Shown in pieces: positions 17,130-26,484 of a stretch of 64,000 nucleotides of DNA. Source of the stretch: an uncultured Lachnospiraceae bacterium. GTDB taxonomy: Bacteria; Bacillota; Clostridia; Lachnospirales; Lachnospiraceae. Below the pieces are notes generated by a model. That model ran no database searches. It was not told the origin of the DNA and saw only the letters and a program-made list of their open reading frames with translations. Position 1 is the first letter of the stretch, and the number at the start of each line of letters is the position of its first letter. Location of the stretch: contig CAKRFY010000004.1 in assembly GCA_934320895.1 (NCBI GenBank), forward strand, positions 62,001-126,000. Reading direction: 5' to 3'. Position numbers and translations under genes: made by a program.

Positions 17130-18575
17130 TTACGCTGTAAAGTCTATCTGTGAGCCATTATCACGCATCACCTGTCTTCTTACAGCTTCTTTTTCTTCAT
17201 TTGAAACTGTTGCATCTGATGAATCATCACCAAATTCAAATTTCATCTGCTTACCATTTCCATTATCAGCTTTACTCTGCTCATCACTCATCGCCTGATC
17301 ACTGTGTGAAAAGTCAAAGTCTGACACATTTACTTCGACTGCATCAACTTTTAATTCTCTCAATTCAAGATTTTCACGCAGTGTAAACATCTGACTTTCA
17401 AGTGCTGCTCTAGCTTCCTCCGACTGAACGGAAAATACTGCTGTCATCATACCATTTTTTGATGAAACATTAAGAAGCACCTTTCCTAAATGCTCAGGAT
17501 TAAGCTGCATTTCCATTGATGTAGAATCTGTGCCAAGTGAAACCTTTATCTTCTCAACTACCTGATTTACGATATCAACCATCTGCTGCATTCTTACCGA
17601 TTCTGGTTTTGCAGTCTGAGGCACATCATTTACAGCCTGATTTAAATTCTGTAAGAAATCATTCTGAACTGGTACCGGCTCTTTTCCTGCACTGTCATCA
17701 TCTGATCTAAGTATCTGCTCATCAATTGCACCAGACATACTTTCTTCTGTCTGTGATGAATCCTGCTGTGTACTGTTGTCTTCTTCTTTTACAATAGAAA
17801 CCTCAGGTCTTGCTTCTGATACATTATCATTCGCTGGCTGCAACGATTCATTCTCAACTGATACATCCTTTGTATCTGTCACAGGAATCTGTCCGTTTTC
17901 TGAGACATTCGCTGCAATCTTTGAATCATCCTCAACACTTATGCCTGTAATACTATCCTCAACACTTATGCCTGTAATACTATCTTCAAAACTTTTTACA
18001 TCTGAAGATGTTGATGCTAACAATGCTGCACCCTCAATAAAATCTGACTTTGACATTCCTGCCAGATCTTCCCAGTTAATATTGTCCAGGGCATCATTTA
18101 AAGCACTTAACTGATTCATCATGTTTTCATCTGTAAGCAGATCTGTAAAATCACTGCTTCCATTCACATAAAGAACAAGCTTTGCAAGATTGTTTGAATC
18201 AAGCAGATCAAGTGTGCTAAGTCCAAGTGCTGTCATGGCATTTGCAAGAGTTTCATCATCAATTCCAAGAGTATCTTTTACTTCATTTGTAATCTTTTCA
18301 CTAACTTTGTCAACAGTCCTTTGATTTACATCATTTGATGTCTTTCCTGAATTAAGATCAGAAACCTTGTCTGATGTGTTTTGCACCTTAGACTGATTTG
18401 TCACTTTTACATTATTAGTCTGAGATTTTGATACATTATTCTTTGACGCTGATGTCTGTGATGTGTTAAGGTAATTGCCAAAAGAATCTGAACTTTTCTG
18501 AACTTTTGTCTGTGCCTGCTGCTTCACCTGACTTGCTGATAATGAATCCATCATTACCGACTTAACTTCTGCCAT
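17130..18575 (-). CDS. fliK: Flagellar hook-length control protein FliK
   Basis: FliK measures hook length and triggers the FlhB switch. The 481-residue protein has a long Ser/Asn/Thr/Gln-rich disordered N-terminal part. The compact C-terminal Flg_hook domain spans about residues 335-420; its core is MQLNPEHLGKVLLNVSSKNG followed by the ESQMFTLRENL helix. A duplicated nine-residue unit (EDSITGISV) lies near residue 205. It sits between the motE-like gene and flgD, the standard FliK position. Confidence 0.92.
   Translation of the reverse strand: MAEVKSVMMDSLSASQVKQQAQTKVQKSSDSFGNYLNTSQTSASKNNVSKSQTNNVKVTNQSKVQNTSDKVSDLNSGKTSNDVNQRTVDKVSEKITNEVKDTLGIDDETLANAMTALGLSTLDLLDSNNLAKLVLYVNGSSDFTDLLTDENMMNQLSALNDALDNINWEDLAGMSKSDFIEGAALLASTSSDVKSFEDSITGISVEDSITGISVEDDSKIAANVSENGQIPVTDTKDVSVENESLQPANDNVSEARPEVSIVKEEDNSTQQDSSQTEESMSGAIDEQILRSDDDSAGKEPVPVQNDFLQNLNQAVNDVPQTAKPESVRMQQMVDIVNQVVEKIKVSLGTDSTSMEMQLNPEHLGKVLLNVSSKNGMMTAVFSVQSEEARAALESQMFTLRENLELRELKVDAVEVNVSDFDFSHSDQAMSDEQSKADNGNGKQMKFEFGDDSSDATVSNEEKEAVRRQVMRDNGSQIDFTA
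17928..17981 (-). repeat. Tandem 27-bp duplication inside fliK
   Basis: Two identical 27-bp units (17928-17954 and 17955-17981) are followed by a diverged partial third unit. They encode two copies of EDSITGISV in frame. The copies are identical at DNA level, which suggests recent slippage in the disordered ruler region. Confidence 0.85.
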
Positions 18576-18640
18576 CTCTTCACCTCCTTATATAATTTAA
18601 TAAAATATTTATGTAAACGGCTTTTGCCGTAAACACCTAA

Positions 18641-19399
18641 TTATTTCTTTACAGCTGATATCTTCTTTGTTACCTGAGCTGCAAAATCAACATCCATTTC
18701 CTGTAAAATAGCTGCTGCCTGTTTTTCACTCATATTCTCAAGAATATCCCTGACAAGATCAAGATCTTCTGACATTTCGGATAATCTTGCTGCTGCCTTG
18801 TCAGCATCCATGTTAGAATAGAATTTTCCAAGTTCCTCTGCTTTCTTTGTATACTGAAGTTTCAAAAGAACCTGCCTGTATATATTTTCTGCATTTTTCG
18901 GCTCAATCTCCTCATAATATTTCTGATATTCAGAGATATCAGGAGCCTTTTTGTTAAATACAACCTTTTCATCAAACTCTTTAACACGCTTTTGGAATGC
19001 GTCATAGTCATCTTTATACTTCTGCAATTTCTTTATCTGAGCCTCAAGTTCTGAAATATAGTCAGAATTCGCATCTGTTGTTCCATTTTCAGACTTAAGT
19101 TTGCTTTCAAGTTCTTTAATCCTCTCATTGGCGGCCTTTAAAGTTGTATACTGATAATCACCTTCCTCGGCCTGTGTTTCTTCTGAAGCTGCCGGTAAAA
19201 TCTTATTTACAACCGGAACATCCTTCAATACCGGATATAAAACTTTGCTTCCTATACCACCCACATCCATTTTTATTAAAAATGCAAAAACTGCCAACCA
19301 GATAAGAATGATAACAATCGCGATCAAAGCAGTTACTAGCTTGCTTCCACCGCTCTCCTTTTCTTCACCTGCTGCATTGTTCTTATCCTTCTTTGCCAT
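18641..19399 (-). CDS. MotE-like/MgtE-N-type flagellar protein (YlxF-like)
   Basis: This 252-residue protein has one N-terminal membrane helix (about residues 22-44), a long coiled-coil region rich in Glu and Lys, and a C-terminal domain resembling the MgtE intracellular N domain and FliG repeats (LSEMSEDLDLVRDILENMSE, then KQAAAILQEMDVD). Such proteins occur between fliJ and fliK in Firmicutes (ylxF in Bacillus) and have been linked to stator support (MotE). The start at 19399 has GAGG 9 nt upstream. The exact role here is inferred. Confidence 0.8.
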   Translation of the reverse strand: MAKKDKNNAAGEEKESGGSKLVTALIAIVIILIWLAVFAFLIKMDVGGIGSKVLYPVLKDVPVVNKILPAASEETQAEEGDYQYTTLKAANERIKELESKLKSENGTTDANSDYISELEAQIKKLQKYKDDYDAFQKRVKEFDEKVVFNKKAPDISEYQKYYEEIEPKNAENIYRQVLLKLQYTKKAEELGKFYSNMDADKAAARLSEMSEDLDLVRDILENMSEKQAAAILQEMDVDFAAQVTKKISAVKK

Positions 19400-19403
19400 C
19401 TGC

Positions 19404-19862
19404 TTATTCCTCACTTTCATCACTGCTGGTTCTGAATTTAAAACTTACAAGCTCATTTATCTCTTTTTGTTCTTCCGCATTTATCTCTGCCTTAAATTCT
19501 TCAAAAGCTTTTTCTTTGAGCTTTTCATAAGTTTTCCTTTCTTTCATAGCATTGTCAAGTTTTTCTCTAGCTCTGTCAACCTTCTGCTGCTGATTTACAA
19601 TAACTACCATTTGAAGTTTTATATTATATTTTATATTTTCGACACTATCTTCAAGTATCTTTATCTTTAAAATATCAAGCGTATCCATAACCGCATCATA
19701 TAATTTTGTCTGATACTCAGATTTACGTTTTTTTAATTCATCCAATTTTTCTTCTTCCTGTCTGAGTTTAATTATTTCAATACTATATTCAGCTTTTGCC
19801 TGATCTTCAAGTTTTTGCTTGACAGAAAGAATACTTTCCATCTTAAATATAAATTTTGCCAT
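19404..19862 (-). CDS. fliJ: Flagellar export chaperone FliJ
   Basis: FliJ is the coiled-coil stalk of the export ATPase. The 152-residue protein is almost wholly charged alpha helix, starting FIFKMESILSVKQKLEDQAK, the FliJ-type opening. Identity is helped by its place directly after fliI. It ends 4 bp before the start of the motE-like gene. Confidence 0.9.
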   Translation of the reverse strand: MAKFIFKMESILSVKQKLEDQAKAEYSIEIIKLRQEEEKLDELKKRKSEYQTKLYDAVMDTLDILKIKILEDSVENIKYNIKLQMVVIVNQQQKVDRAREKLDNAMKERKTYEKLKEKAFEEFKAEINAEEQKEINELVSFKFRTSSDESEE

Positions 19863-19894
19863 CGGCTAACCTTTAATTTTTATTGTTCAATAAT

Positions 19895-21226
19895 CTAATC
19901 TTGTACGGCTTCTTCATTTTCATTAAAAATACCTTTAAGCCTTTCAATAGCATCTTCAAAAGAAACCTTCTCATATACATCCTGCATCAGAAACTCGTTT
20001 ACGGCATCTATCTTCGATAATGCAAAATCAATCTCTTTATTTGAACCTGGTTTATATGCCCCTATGTTTACAAGGTCTTCTGCCTCAGAATAAGTTGCCA
20101 TTACATTTCTTAGTTTTCCTGCTGCCTGTTTATGTTCCTTTGAAGCTATACTGCTCATTACACGCGATATACTTGCAAGTATATCTATAGCAGGATAATG
20201 GTTTTTCTGGGCAATCTTTCTGTTCAGAACTATATGACCATCAAGAATACTTCTTGCAGTGTCCGTGATAGGCTCATTAAAATCATCACCATCAACAAGT
20301 ACGGTGTAAAGTCCTGTTATAGAACCGCTGTCTGAACATCCTGCTCTCTCAAGAAGCCTTGGCATCTGTGCATACACGCTTGGTGGATATCCTCTTGATA
20401 CCGGCGGTTCTCCTGAGGCAAGTCCGATTTCTCTTTGTGCCATCGAAAAACGTGTCAGTGAATCCATCATAAGAAGAACATCCTTACCCTGATCTCTAAA
20501 ATATTCAGCAATCGCCGTTGCTGTCTGTGCAGCTTTCTTTCTTATAAGTGCAGGCTTATCTGATGTTGCAACTACAACAACTGAACGTGCCATTCCCTCA
20601 GGTCCTAAATCTCTTTCAATAAATTCCCTTACCTCACGGCCTCGCTCTCCGATAAGCGCAATTACATTTATATCCGCCTTAGTGTTTCTTGCAAACATAC
20701 CCATAAGAGTACTTTTTCCAACACCACTACCTGCAAATATACCAATTCTCTGTCCCTTACCTACTGTTATCAGGCCATCAACCGCCTTTACACCAAGAGG
20801 TAATACCTCATCGATGATCTTTCTTGTAAGTGGATCAGGTGGTTCTGCCTCAACAGAATATGCTGCATTTGTAATAAGCTCTGTATGATCTATCGGTTCT
20901 CCAAGACCATCAAGTGTCTTGCCAAGAAGTTCATCCCCGACCGATACCTTAAGAGGTGCACCTGTATTCTCAACTCTGCTTCCAAGTCCTACGCCCTCTG
21001 TCTGATCATATGGCATTAAAAGCACCCTGTCATCTTTAAATCCTACTACTTCAGCATTTATCACCTGATTTGTATCTTTCGTAATAATATGACACAGATC
21101 ATTCAGCTTTGCAGCCGGTCCGATCGATTCAATAGTAAGACCTACAACCTTGGCAACTTTTCCAAGTTTTTTCTCAAACGACTGATTTAGAAGCATATCA
21201 TATTTAGATAAGTCAATATCAACCAT
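19895..21226 (-). CDS. fliI: Flagellum-specific export ATPase FliI
   Basis: FliI is the hexameric ATPase that feeds substrates to the export gate. The 443-residue protein carries Walker A GIFAGSGVGKST, the ALIGERGREVREFIE segment, Walker B LLMMDSLTRFSMAQRE and the ASGEPPVSRGYPPSV signature shared with F1 beta subunits. I chose the ATG at 21226 (MVDIDLSKYD), 9 nt after GAGAGGGG, rather than 21259. It lies between fliH and fliJ. Confidence 0.96.
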   Translation of the reverse strand: MVDIDLSKYDMLLNQSFEKKLGKVAKVVGLTIESIGPAAKLNDLCHIITKDTNQVINAEVVGFKDDRVLLMPYDQTEGVGLGSRVENTGAPLKVSVGDELLGKTLDGLGEPIDHTELITNAAYSVEAEPPDPLTRKIIDEVLPLGVKAVDGLITVGKGQRIGIFAGSGVGKSTLMGMFARNTKADINVIALIGERGREVREFIERDLGPEGMARSVVVVATSDKPALIRKKAAQTATAIAEYFRDQGKDVLLMMDSLTRFSMAQREIGLASGEPPVSRGYPPSVYAQMPRLLERAGCSDSGSITGLYTVLVDGDDFNEPITDTARSILDGHIVLNRKIAQKNHYPAIDILASISRVMSSIASKEHKQAAGKLRNVMATYSEAEDLVNIGAYKPGSNKEIDFALSKIDAVNEFLMQDVYEKVSFEDAIERLKGIFNENEEAVQD

Positions 21227-21248
21227 ACTTATACGCCCCTCTCTTTCT

Positions 21249-22127
21249 TTACATTGCAAGCATTCTCAGATGCTCCTTAAGATTTTCAAGCTGTGCATCA
21301 AGACTGCAATCAATGATCTTTGTATCGAGATCTATAATGCACTGATTATGTAAAAGACTTGCATCCTCTATTATATCAAATTCCATATCAGAACCGACAT
21401 CTTTTAACAACTCATCTCTTTTAGCCGATACGATTCCCATATCTTCCTTTGAAACATGCACCGTAATATTTTTTGTCTTGTCTGCACTATTCGTAACATT
21501 GCCATGTAATGCATTGTCAATAAGATAGACAATTATATCTTTTTTATCTTTGCAGACTACACCTGTAAGCTTTTCAACGAGACCTGAAACAATTTCAGCA
21601 TAACGCGGCTCAAGGCTTTCAGCAGTCTGCTCCAACTCTTTGAGCTTTGCATCATACTGCTGTTCTAACTCACTTTTGCGTTCTTCAAGTTCTACAAGGC
21701 CTTGTTTTTTACCTTCTTCAAGTCCCTGATTTTTACCCTCCTCAAACGCCTGATTTTTTATGTCTTCTGCCGAAAGGTTTGCCTCATTTATAATTTCCTG
21801 TGCCTGATTTCTGGCATCTTCAAGAAGCCTTTCTTTCTCTTCTTCAAGTTCTTCCGCTATTTTTTTCTTTTCTTCTTCTCTGACTTCATCAACTGAAAGT
21901 ACATTCATACCTTCATTAAATCCATCAGTCTGCTGTCCATTACCCGCAAATTCAGAATCTTCTCCAAATTCGAGCTGCTTAAAGCTAAAAGGTTTTATAT
22001 CTCCATCAGTATTATCTTTATGCTGATATATTTCGGGATGAACATCCTTTCCATGTATATCCGAATCTATAAGCCTTTTATCACTCTCATCCACCGTAAA
22101 ATAAACGTTTTTTATAAGATTAGACAA
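21249..22127 (-). CDS. fliH: Flagellar assembly protein FliH
   Basis: FliH is the peripheral stalk that regulates FliI. The 292-residue protein has a variable N-terminal part, a long Glu-rich coiled coil (about residues 80-180) with small-residue repeats EEGKNQGLEEGKKQG, and a C-terminal domain with NALHGNV and QCIIDLDTKIIDCSL. It overlaps the fliG end by 8 bp, so it is translationally coupled. Confidence 0.92.
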   Translation of the reverse strand: MSNLIKNVYFTVDESDKRLIDSDIHGKDVHPEIYQHKDNTDGDIKPFSFKQLEFGEDSEFAGNGQQTDGFNEGMNVLSVDEVREEEKKKIAEELEEEKERLLEDARNQAQEIINEANLSAEDIKNQAFEEGKNQGLEEGKKQGLVELEERKSELEQQYDAKLKELEQTAESLEPRYAEIVSGLVEKLTGVVCKDKKDIIVYLIDNALHGNVTNSADKTKNITVHVSKEDMGIVSAKRDELLKDVGSDMEFDIIEDASLLHNQCIIDLDTKIIDCSLDAQLENLKEHLRMLAM

Positions 22128-23130
22128 CTATCTCGTCACCTCCACCTCTGGAGATAATAATCTCAGCAGAGTCTTCGAGTTTTCTGATAATATTAACAAT
22201 CTTCTGCTGTGCTTCTTCAACATCCTTCATACGAACAGGACCCATGAAATCCATATCCTCTTTTATCATAGTAGCAAGACGTTTTGAAAGGTTACTGAAA
22301 ATAAGATTCTGAACTTCCTCATTTGAGCCTTTAAGTGCAACTGCAAGTTCATTATTATCTACCTCACGAAGCACACGCTGAACAGATCTGTCGTCCAACG
22401 AAAGAATATCTTCGAATACAAACATCTTCTTTCTGATCTCGTCTGCAAGTTCCGGATCTTCGATCTCGAGACTTTCCATAATATGTTTTTCTGTTCCTCT
22501 GTCTACTGTATTCAAGATGTCTACGATCGAATCGACACCACCAACGATCGTGTAATCCTGATTTACAAGGGAAGCAAGTTTTTGTTCGAGCACTTTTTCC
22601 ACCTCTTTTATAACATCCGGTGATGTTCTATCCATCTGTGCTATACGTTTCGCAACATCAGTCTGCTTATCCGGTGGAAGAGCTGATAATATAGCTGATG
22701 CCTGATTTGATGACAAATATGACAATATCAAAGCAATTGTCTGTGGATGCTCGTCCTGAATAAAGTTTAATAACTGAGTTGCATCTGTCTTTCTGACAAA
22801 CTCAAATGGTCTAACCTGTAATGATGCTGTAAGTTTTCCAATAACATCCTTTGCACGTTCTGAACCAAGAGCTTTTTCAAGAAGGTCTTTAGCATAGCCG
22901 ATACCACCCTCAGCAATATACTGCTGTGCAAGACATACTTCATAAAATTCATCAAGAACTGCATCTTTCATCGCAGGAGATACACTTCTTGTATTAGCTA
23001 TCTCAAGAGTAAGCTGCTCTATCTCATCTTCCTTCAAATGTTTAAATACATTCGAAGACTTGTCAGGTCCAAGTGCAATAAGCAGTATGGCAGCTTTTTG
23101 CACGCCTGTAATTTCTTCTGTTTTAGCCAT
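22120..23130 (-). CDS. fliG: Flagellar motor switch protein FliG
   Basis: FliG forms the torque ring contacted by MotA. The 336-residue protein has three armadillo-like domains. The EHPQTIALILSYL motif of the middle domain and the charged torque helix with DDRSVQRVLREVDNNELAVA in the C-terminal domain are visible. The ATG at 23130 follows AGGTGAGG by 6 nt and is preferred over 23142. It lies between fliF and fliH. Confidence 0.97.
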   Translation of the reverse strand: MAKTEEITGVQKAAILLIALGPDKSSNVFKHLKEDEIEQLTLEIANTRSVSPAMKDAVLDEFYEVCLAQQYIAEGGIGYAKDLLEKALGSERAKDVIGKLTASLQVRPFEFVRKTDATQLLNFIQDEHPQTIALILSYLSSNQASAILSALPPDKQTDVAKRIAQMDRTSPDVIKEVEKVLEQKLASLVNQDYTIVGGVDSIVDILNTVDRGTEKHIMESLEIEDPELADEIRKKMFVFEDILSLDDRSVQRVLREVDNNELAVALKGSNEEVQNLIFSNLSKRLATMIKEDMDFMGPVRMKDVEEAQQKIVNIIRKLEDSAEIIISRGGGDEIVV

Positions 23131-23167
23131 ACCAATCCTCACCTTTCAATTAAATCTGTATCTTAAA

Positions 23168-24799
23168 TCATTCCCAATCATCATTGAGCCAGTTACGAAG
23201 CAACTGGGCAACCGCTTCAGGATTTTCATCAACAAATTTCTCTATCATCTTTCTAGTCTCAGACTTATCACTAAACTCAATGTCATCAAGTGACTGGTTT
23301 TCTTTCGTAGTAGCAAGAAGCTGTTCCACTGAAAGTTCTGGCTCCTCTTCCTCTGCCGCAAGTGGTGATGCACCACGAAGGATAACAAATATAAGCAATG
23401 CAATGATAAGTACTGTAAGTATTATCATAAGGTAATTTGAAATACCTCTTGATGTCTTTGTGCTACTTACAAACTGTGGTACCTCATATGCAAGTACTGT
23501 GATCTTGTTCGCACTTACACCTGTAGCCGCTGCAATAAGATTAATTTCATTTGTTGAAACATTGATCGTATTTATTGTATTGTTCTGTGCTATGAACTGA
23601 TCAAATGTCATATTATCAAGAGTTCCATCTGCTTTAAGATCGTCCTCTTTATAAACTTTATATTTTCTTACAACAATACCAAGTGAGGAATCTGCAAGTT
23701 TGATAGCAGGTGTCTCCTGCTTGATATTCTGAACTTTTTCATTTGTAAGAAGATCAGTGAGTTTTTCAACATCGACAGTGTTTGATGTATTTGAACCACC
23801 ACTTATAGTATAATCAGTGGTATCACTATCGTTTGAATCTGTTCCAGGCGTTCCACCGGCACCTGATGCACCCTTAGAACTATATGTATAAAGATTTGTA
23901 GGATAGCCGTATTCTCGTCCGTCTGCTACTGAATACTCTTTTGTAAGAGTTTCAATCTTATTCATATCAAACTGGACACCATCTGTTCCAACCTGTGCAT
24001 CATCATAACCACATCTTATAAGAAGCGTTGTGACATTATCTGCAATAGTATTGCGAAGTTTATTGCAGTATTCTGTGGTACCACCTGTAAGAACTCCTCC
24101 AAGACCATCACTTGTATTTCCATTATAAATGCATTTACCATCTGTATCATTTATAATAACATTCTTGACATCTGTTCCAACAGTATTAGCAAGCCAGTAA
24201 GCAAGTGTCTCAGATGTTTTGTCATCGAGCATATCCTTATTTCTATCATTCAATGCAAGACTTGCTGTAATCGAAGTTTTAGCTGTTTCTGCATCATCAC
24301 TTGAAAGAACTGTGTATGTTGATTCAGGAACATTGATAAACACATTTGCATCGTCTATAAACTTATACTGTATAAGACTCTGTCTTATTTCTGACTGCAA
24401 TGCAAGAATCCTTTTCTGATTCTTTTCGCTTTCTGTAGTTGACATGGAATTATTAAATGCATCGTCCCATGTATATCCCTTATCCGTAAGTCCGTTGTCG
24501 CTCATAGCATATAACGCATTTGTCATATCATCCTGATGTACATATATAGTTTTTCCATCGCTCGATGCTTTCCATGCTATACTCTGGTCATCAAGTGCCT
24601 TTGTCATCGTGTTTGCATCATCTACACTGTCAAACACCTGAAATTTTGACCATGTAGGCCTTGATGCAAGCCAGGCAACAACTCCTATCGCAATAAGTAC
24701 TACACATAATATTGAAATAACAATCGTTTTTTGTTTACTTGTATATTTGTTCCAAAATTGTTTAAATTTTTCCGGAACCTCTTTTACCTTTTCGCGCAT
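23168..24799 (-). CDS. fliF: Flagellar MS-ring protein FliF
   Basis: FliF is the base on which the flagellum is built. It has 543 residues with membrane helices at about residues 25-46 and 440-462. Ring-building motifs lie between them, including QKRILALQSEIRQSL and the conserved VFINVPESTYTV segment. The C-terminal cytoplasmic tail, ending EAVAQLLRNWLNDDWE, is the FliG-binding peptide. Confidence 0.97.
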   Translation of the reverse strand: MREKVKEVPEKFKQFWNKYTSKQKTIVISILCVVLIAIGVVAWLASRPTWSKFQVFDSVDDANTMTKALDDQSIAWKASSDGKTIYVHQDDMTNALYAMSDNGLTDKGYTWDDAFNNSMSTTESEKNQKRILALQSEIRQSLIQYKFIDDANVFINVPESTYTVLSSDDAETAKTSITASLALNDRNKDMLDDKTSETLAYWLANTVGTDVKNVIINDTDGKCIYNGNTSDGLGGVLTGGTTEYCNKLRNTIADNVTTLLIRCGYDDAQVGTDGVQFDMNKIETLTKEYSVADGREYGYPTNLYTYSSKGASGAGGTPGTDSNDSDTTDYTISGGSNTSNTVDVEKLTDLLTNEKVQNIKQETPAIKLADSSLGIVVRKYKVYKEDDLKADGTLDNMTFDQFIAQNNTINTINVSTNEINLIAAATGVSANKITVLAYEVPQFVSSTKTSRGISNYLMIILTVLIIALLIFVILRGASPLAAEEEEPELSVEQLLATTKENQSLDDIEFSDKSETRKMIEKFVDENPEAVAQLLRNWLNDDWE

Positions 24800-24831
24800 A
24801 ATCCGACTCTCCTAATTCCTTTCGGCCTATT

Positions 24832-25176
24832 TTAGAATTGCAAATTCATCAATTCTTTATATCCCTGAATAAAAGCATTTCTCACTGCAACTGTATACTG
24901 TAATGAAATATTTGCTTTTTGCTGGGCTATCTGCAAATCATGAATACTATCAGACTCTCCCAATGCATACTTGATTTCTTCTTCTTCTGCCGCATTGCTG
25001 TAGTCATTTGTTTCCTGTACCATATTTACAGCCGAATCAAACAAGGTCGAAAATGCACTCTTGTTATCATCTGAATTTATGATAAGTGAATCTTTTCCAT
25101 CAGATAAACCTGATGAGACTGTTGGCGTTGAAAATGCTGATGCAAGATCCACTCCTGACAATGCTGTTAAATCCAT
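24832..25176 (-). CDS. fliE: Hook-basal body protein FliE
   Basis: FliE is the adaptor between the MS ring and the rod. The 114-residue protein ends in the conserved helices IHDLQIAQQKANISLQYTVA and VRNAFIQGYKELMNLQF. GGAGG is located 10 nt before the ATG. It lies between flgC and fliF in the normal order. Confidence 0.94.
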   Translation of the reverse strand: MDLTALSGVDLASAFSTPTVSSGLSDGKDSLIINSDDNKSAFSTLFDSAVNMVQETNDYSNAAEEEEIKYALGESDSIHDLQIAQQKANISLQYTVAVRNAFIQGYKELMNLQF

Positions 25177-25254
25177 CTGTCAAATCCTCCAATCTGATAT
25201 ATGTTTTCTGCATTCTACAAAAGCTCAGACAACAATATATGTCCAAGTCTCCGA

Positions 25255-25698
25255 TTATGATGACTTACCAACTTCCAATGCCTTAAGTTCCATATTCTTT
25301 GAAGCATTAAATGCTGTAACATTGGCCTCGTATGATCTGCTTGCATCTATCATATTTGTCATCTCTGTAACCGTATTTACATTCGGATATGTAACATATC
25401 CCTTTTCATCTGCATCCGGATTTGATGGATCATACACCATTCGGCATTCTGTCTCATCATCCTCATATATTTTCGAGATCTTTACACCTTTTCCAAGAGT
25501 ACCAGTCGCATTTATAAGAGCATCATCAAAAGAGACATAATTTTTTTCTTCAAAAACTACAGATTTTCTCTTGTAAACATTTCCGTTGGCATCCCTTGTA
25601 GTATTTACATTGGCAATGTTTTCTGAAATAAGATCAAGTCTTGTCCTCTGCGCTGTCATACCAGTCGCACTTATATCCATTGCTGAAAAAACACTCAT
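25255..25698 (-). CDS. flgC: Proximal rod protein FlgC
   Basis: FlgC is a rod subunit of 147 residues. The N-terminal rod motif MTAQRTRLDLISENIANVNT and the C-terminal motif EMTNMIDASRSYEANVTAFN are both present. It follows flgB closely, as expected. Confidence 0.96.
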   Translation of the reverse strand: MSVFSAMDISATGMTAQRTRLDLISENIANVNTTRDANGNVYKRKSVVFEEKNYVSFDDALINATGTLGKGVKISKIYEDDETECRMVYDPSNPDADEKGYVTYPNVNTVTEMTNMIDASRSYEANVTAFNASKNMELKALEVGKSS

Positions 25699-25727
25699 AC
25701 TTTTCCTCCTGTTTCAATTCATACTAT

Positions 25728-26117
25728 TTAACTTGTTTTTAATACACTCGTTATTCTCTTAAATTCCTGACTGATGGAATCAAGCATCGTGTAATATTTG
25801 ATCTGATTCTTTGCAAGTTCAACATTCTCAGTATCAATGTCAACATTATTTCCATCTATACGATAACTCGCAGTCGCATAATCTGTATAAGTTGTCCCTG
25901 TAAGACTGTCAAGATCAACTTCCGCAATATCGTCATCAAGAGAACTGCCTCCGCTTACTGCGCCTTGCAGATACTGTTCAAACTCAATATCTTTTCTCTT
26001 ATACCCTGGTGTATCTACATTTGCAATGTTATTTGAAATCACAGAATTTCTCGCCCAGCTTGCATCGCTGGCTTTTTCTAGAACATTAATGTAATTATAA
26101 GCCCCTGATGAAATCAT
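25728..26117 (-). CDS. flgB: Proximal rod protein FlgB, first gene of the fla/che operon
   Basis: FlgB is a rod subunit of 129 residues with the motif ARNSVISNNIANVDTPGYKR near residue 20 and the C-terminal helix VELAKNQIKYYTMLDSIS. AAAGGAG precedes the ATG by 7 nt. About 420 bp upstream separate it from codY and contain a candidate promoter, a repeat and terminator hairpins. That makes flgB the likely first gene of the long operon. Confidence 0.95.
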   Translation of the reverse strand: MISSGAYNYINVLEKASDASWARNSVISNNIANVDTPGYKRKDIEFEQYLQGAVSGGSSLDDDIAEVDLDSLTGTTYTDYATASYRIDGNNVDIDTENVELAKNQIKYYTMLDSISQEFKRITSVLKTS

Positions 26118-26232
26118 ACCCGCACTCCTTTCGCTTTATATTATGTTTATCCTTACATAATTATTTAATTCACTGCCGTTTAACGCAGTTCATTTCAAAA
26201 CTCTATTACATATGTATAAGAATACATATTCA

Positions 26233-26260
26233 ATTATAAAGAAATTACGACAAAATACAA
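26233..26260 (-). promoter_or_regulatory. Candidate vegetative promoter for the flgB operon
   Basis: On the minus strand TTGTAT (26255-26260) and TATAAT (26233-26238) are 16 bp apart, about 115 bp upstream of flgB. A 15-bp segment overlapping the -10 (26232-26246, AATTTCTTTATAATT) weakly resembles the CodY box, with about four differences from AATTTTCWGAAAATT. No convincing sigma-D (FliA) sequence was found. Promoter use is inferred. Confidence 0.45.
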
Positions 26261-26333
26261 GTATCTAAATCAAATTTATTGATTTTTTGTATAATTTCTT
26301 ATAATCTTTCTTATATTTATTACTTACGATCAT

Positions 26334-26386
26334 AGTCAGAGGCGGATATTCGCAATCAGCTCTGCCGCTTGCCTGACAGTGTTAAA
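26334..26386. repeat. Dispersed intergenic repeat, copy 1 (codY-flgB gap)
   Basis: About 53 bp starting AGTCAGAGGCGGATATTCGC and ending AGTGTTAAA match a second copy at 37813-37863. Both can fold through GGCGGA/TCTGCC, and in the second copy the G-T pair becomes A-T. The neighbouring GTCAG/CTGAC also pairs in this copy. It lies between the terminators after codY and the flgB promoter. Function is unknown. Confidence 0.65.
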
Positions 26387-26393
26387 ATAAGAT

Positions 26394-26419
26394 AAAAAAG
26401 GCAAAACCAGCGTTTTGCC
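26394..26419 (-). terminator. Second terminator-like hairpin downstream of codY
   Basis: An 8-bp perfect stem (GGCAAAAC/GTTTTGCC, 26400-26419) with a 4-nt loop is followed on the minus strand by six T. A further hairpin without a T-run (AGAATTGC/GCAATTCT, 26425-26443) sits just before it. Together with the codY terminator this gives strong insulation of the flagellar operon from codY transcription. Confidence 0.65.
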
Positions 26420-26484
26420 CTCCAAGAATTGCTTTGCAATTCTCGTTGGTTTTCCGCTATGTTATGAGCATTTTCCTATAAGAT

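Noticed and set aside
17928..17981. CRISPR-like repeat
   Set aside because: It is a direct in-frame tandem duplication without spacers inside fliK. No spaced repeat array was found in the window.
25061..25540. Open frame of 159 codons on the plus strand
   Set aside because: It is antisense to fliE and flgC, both with firm family motifs, and has no initiation signal.
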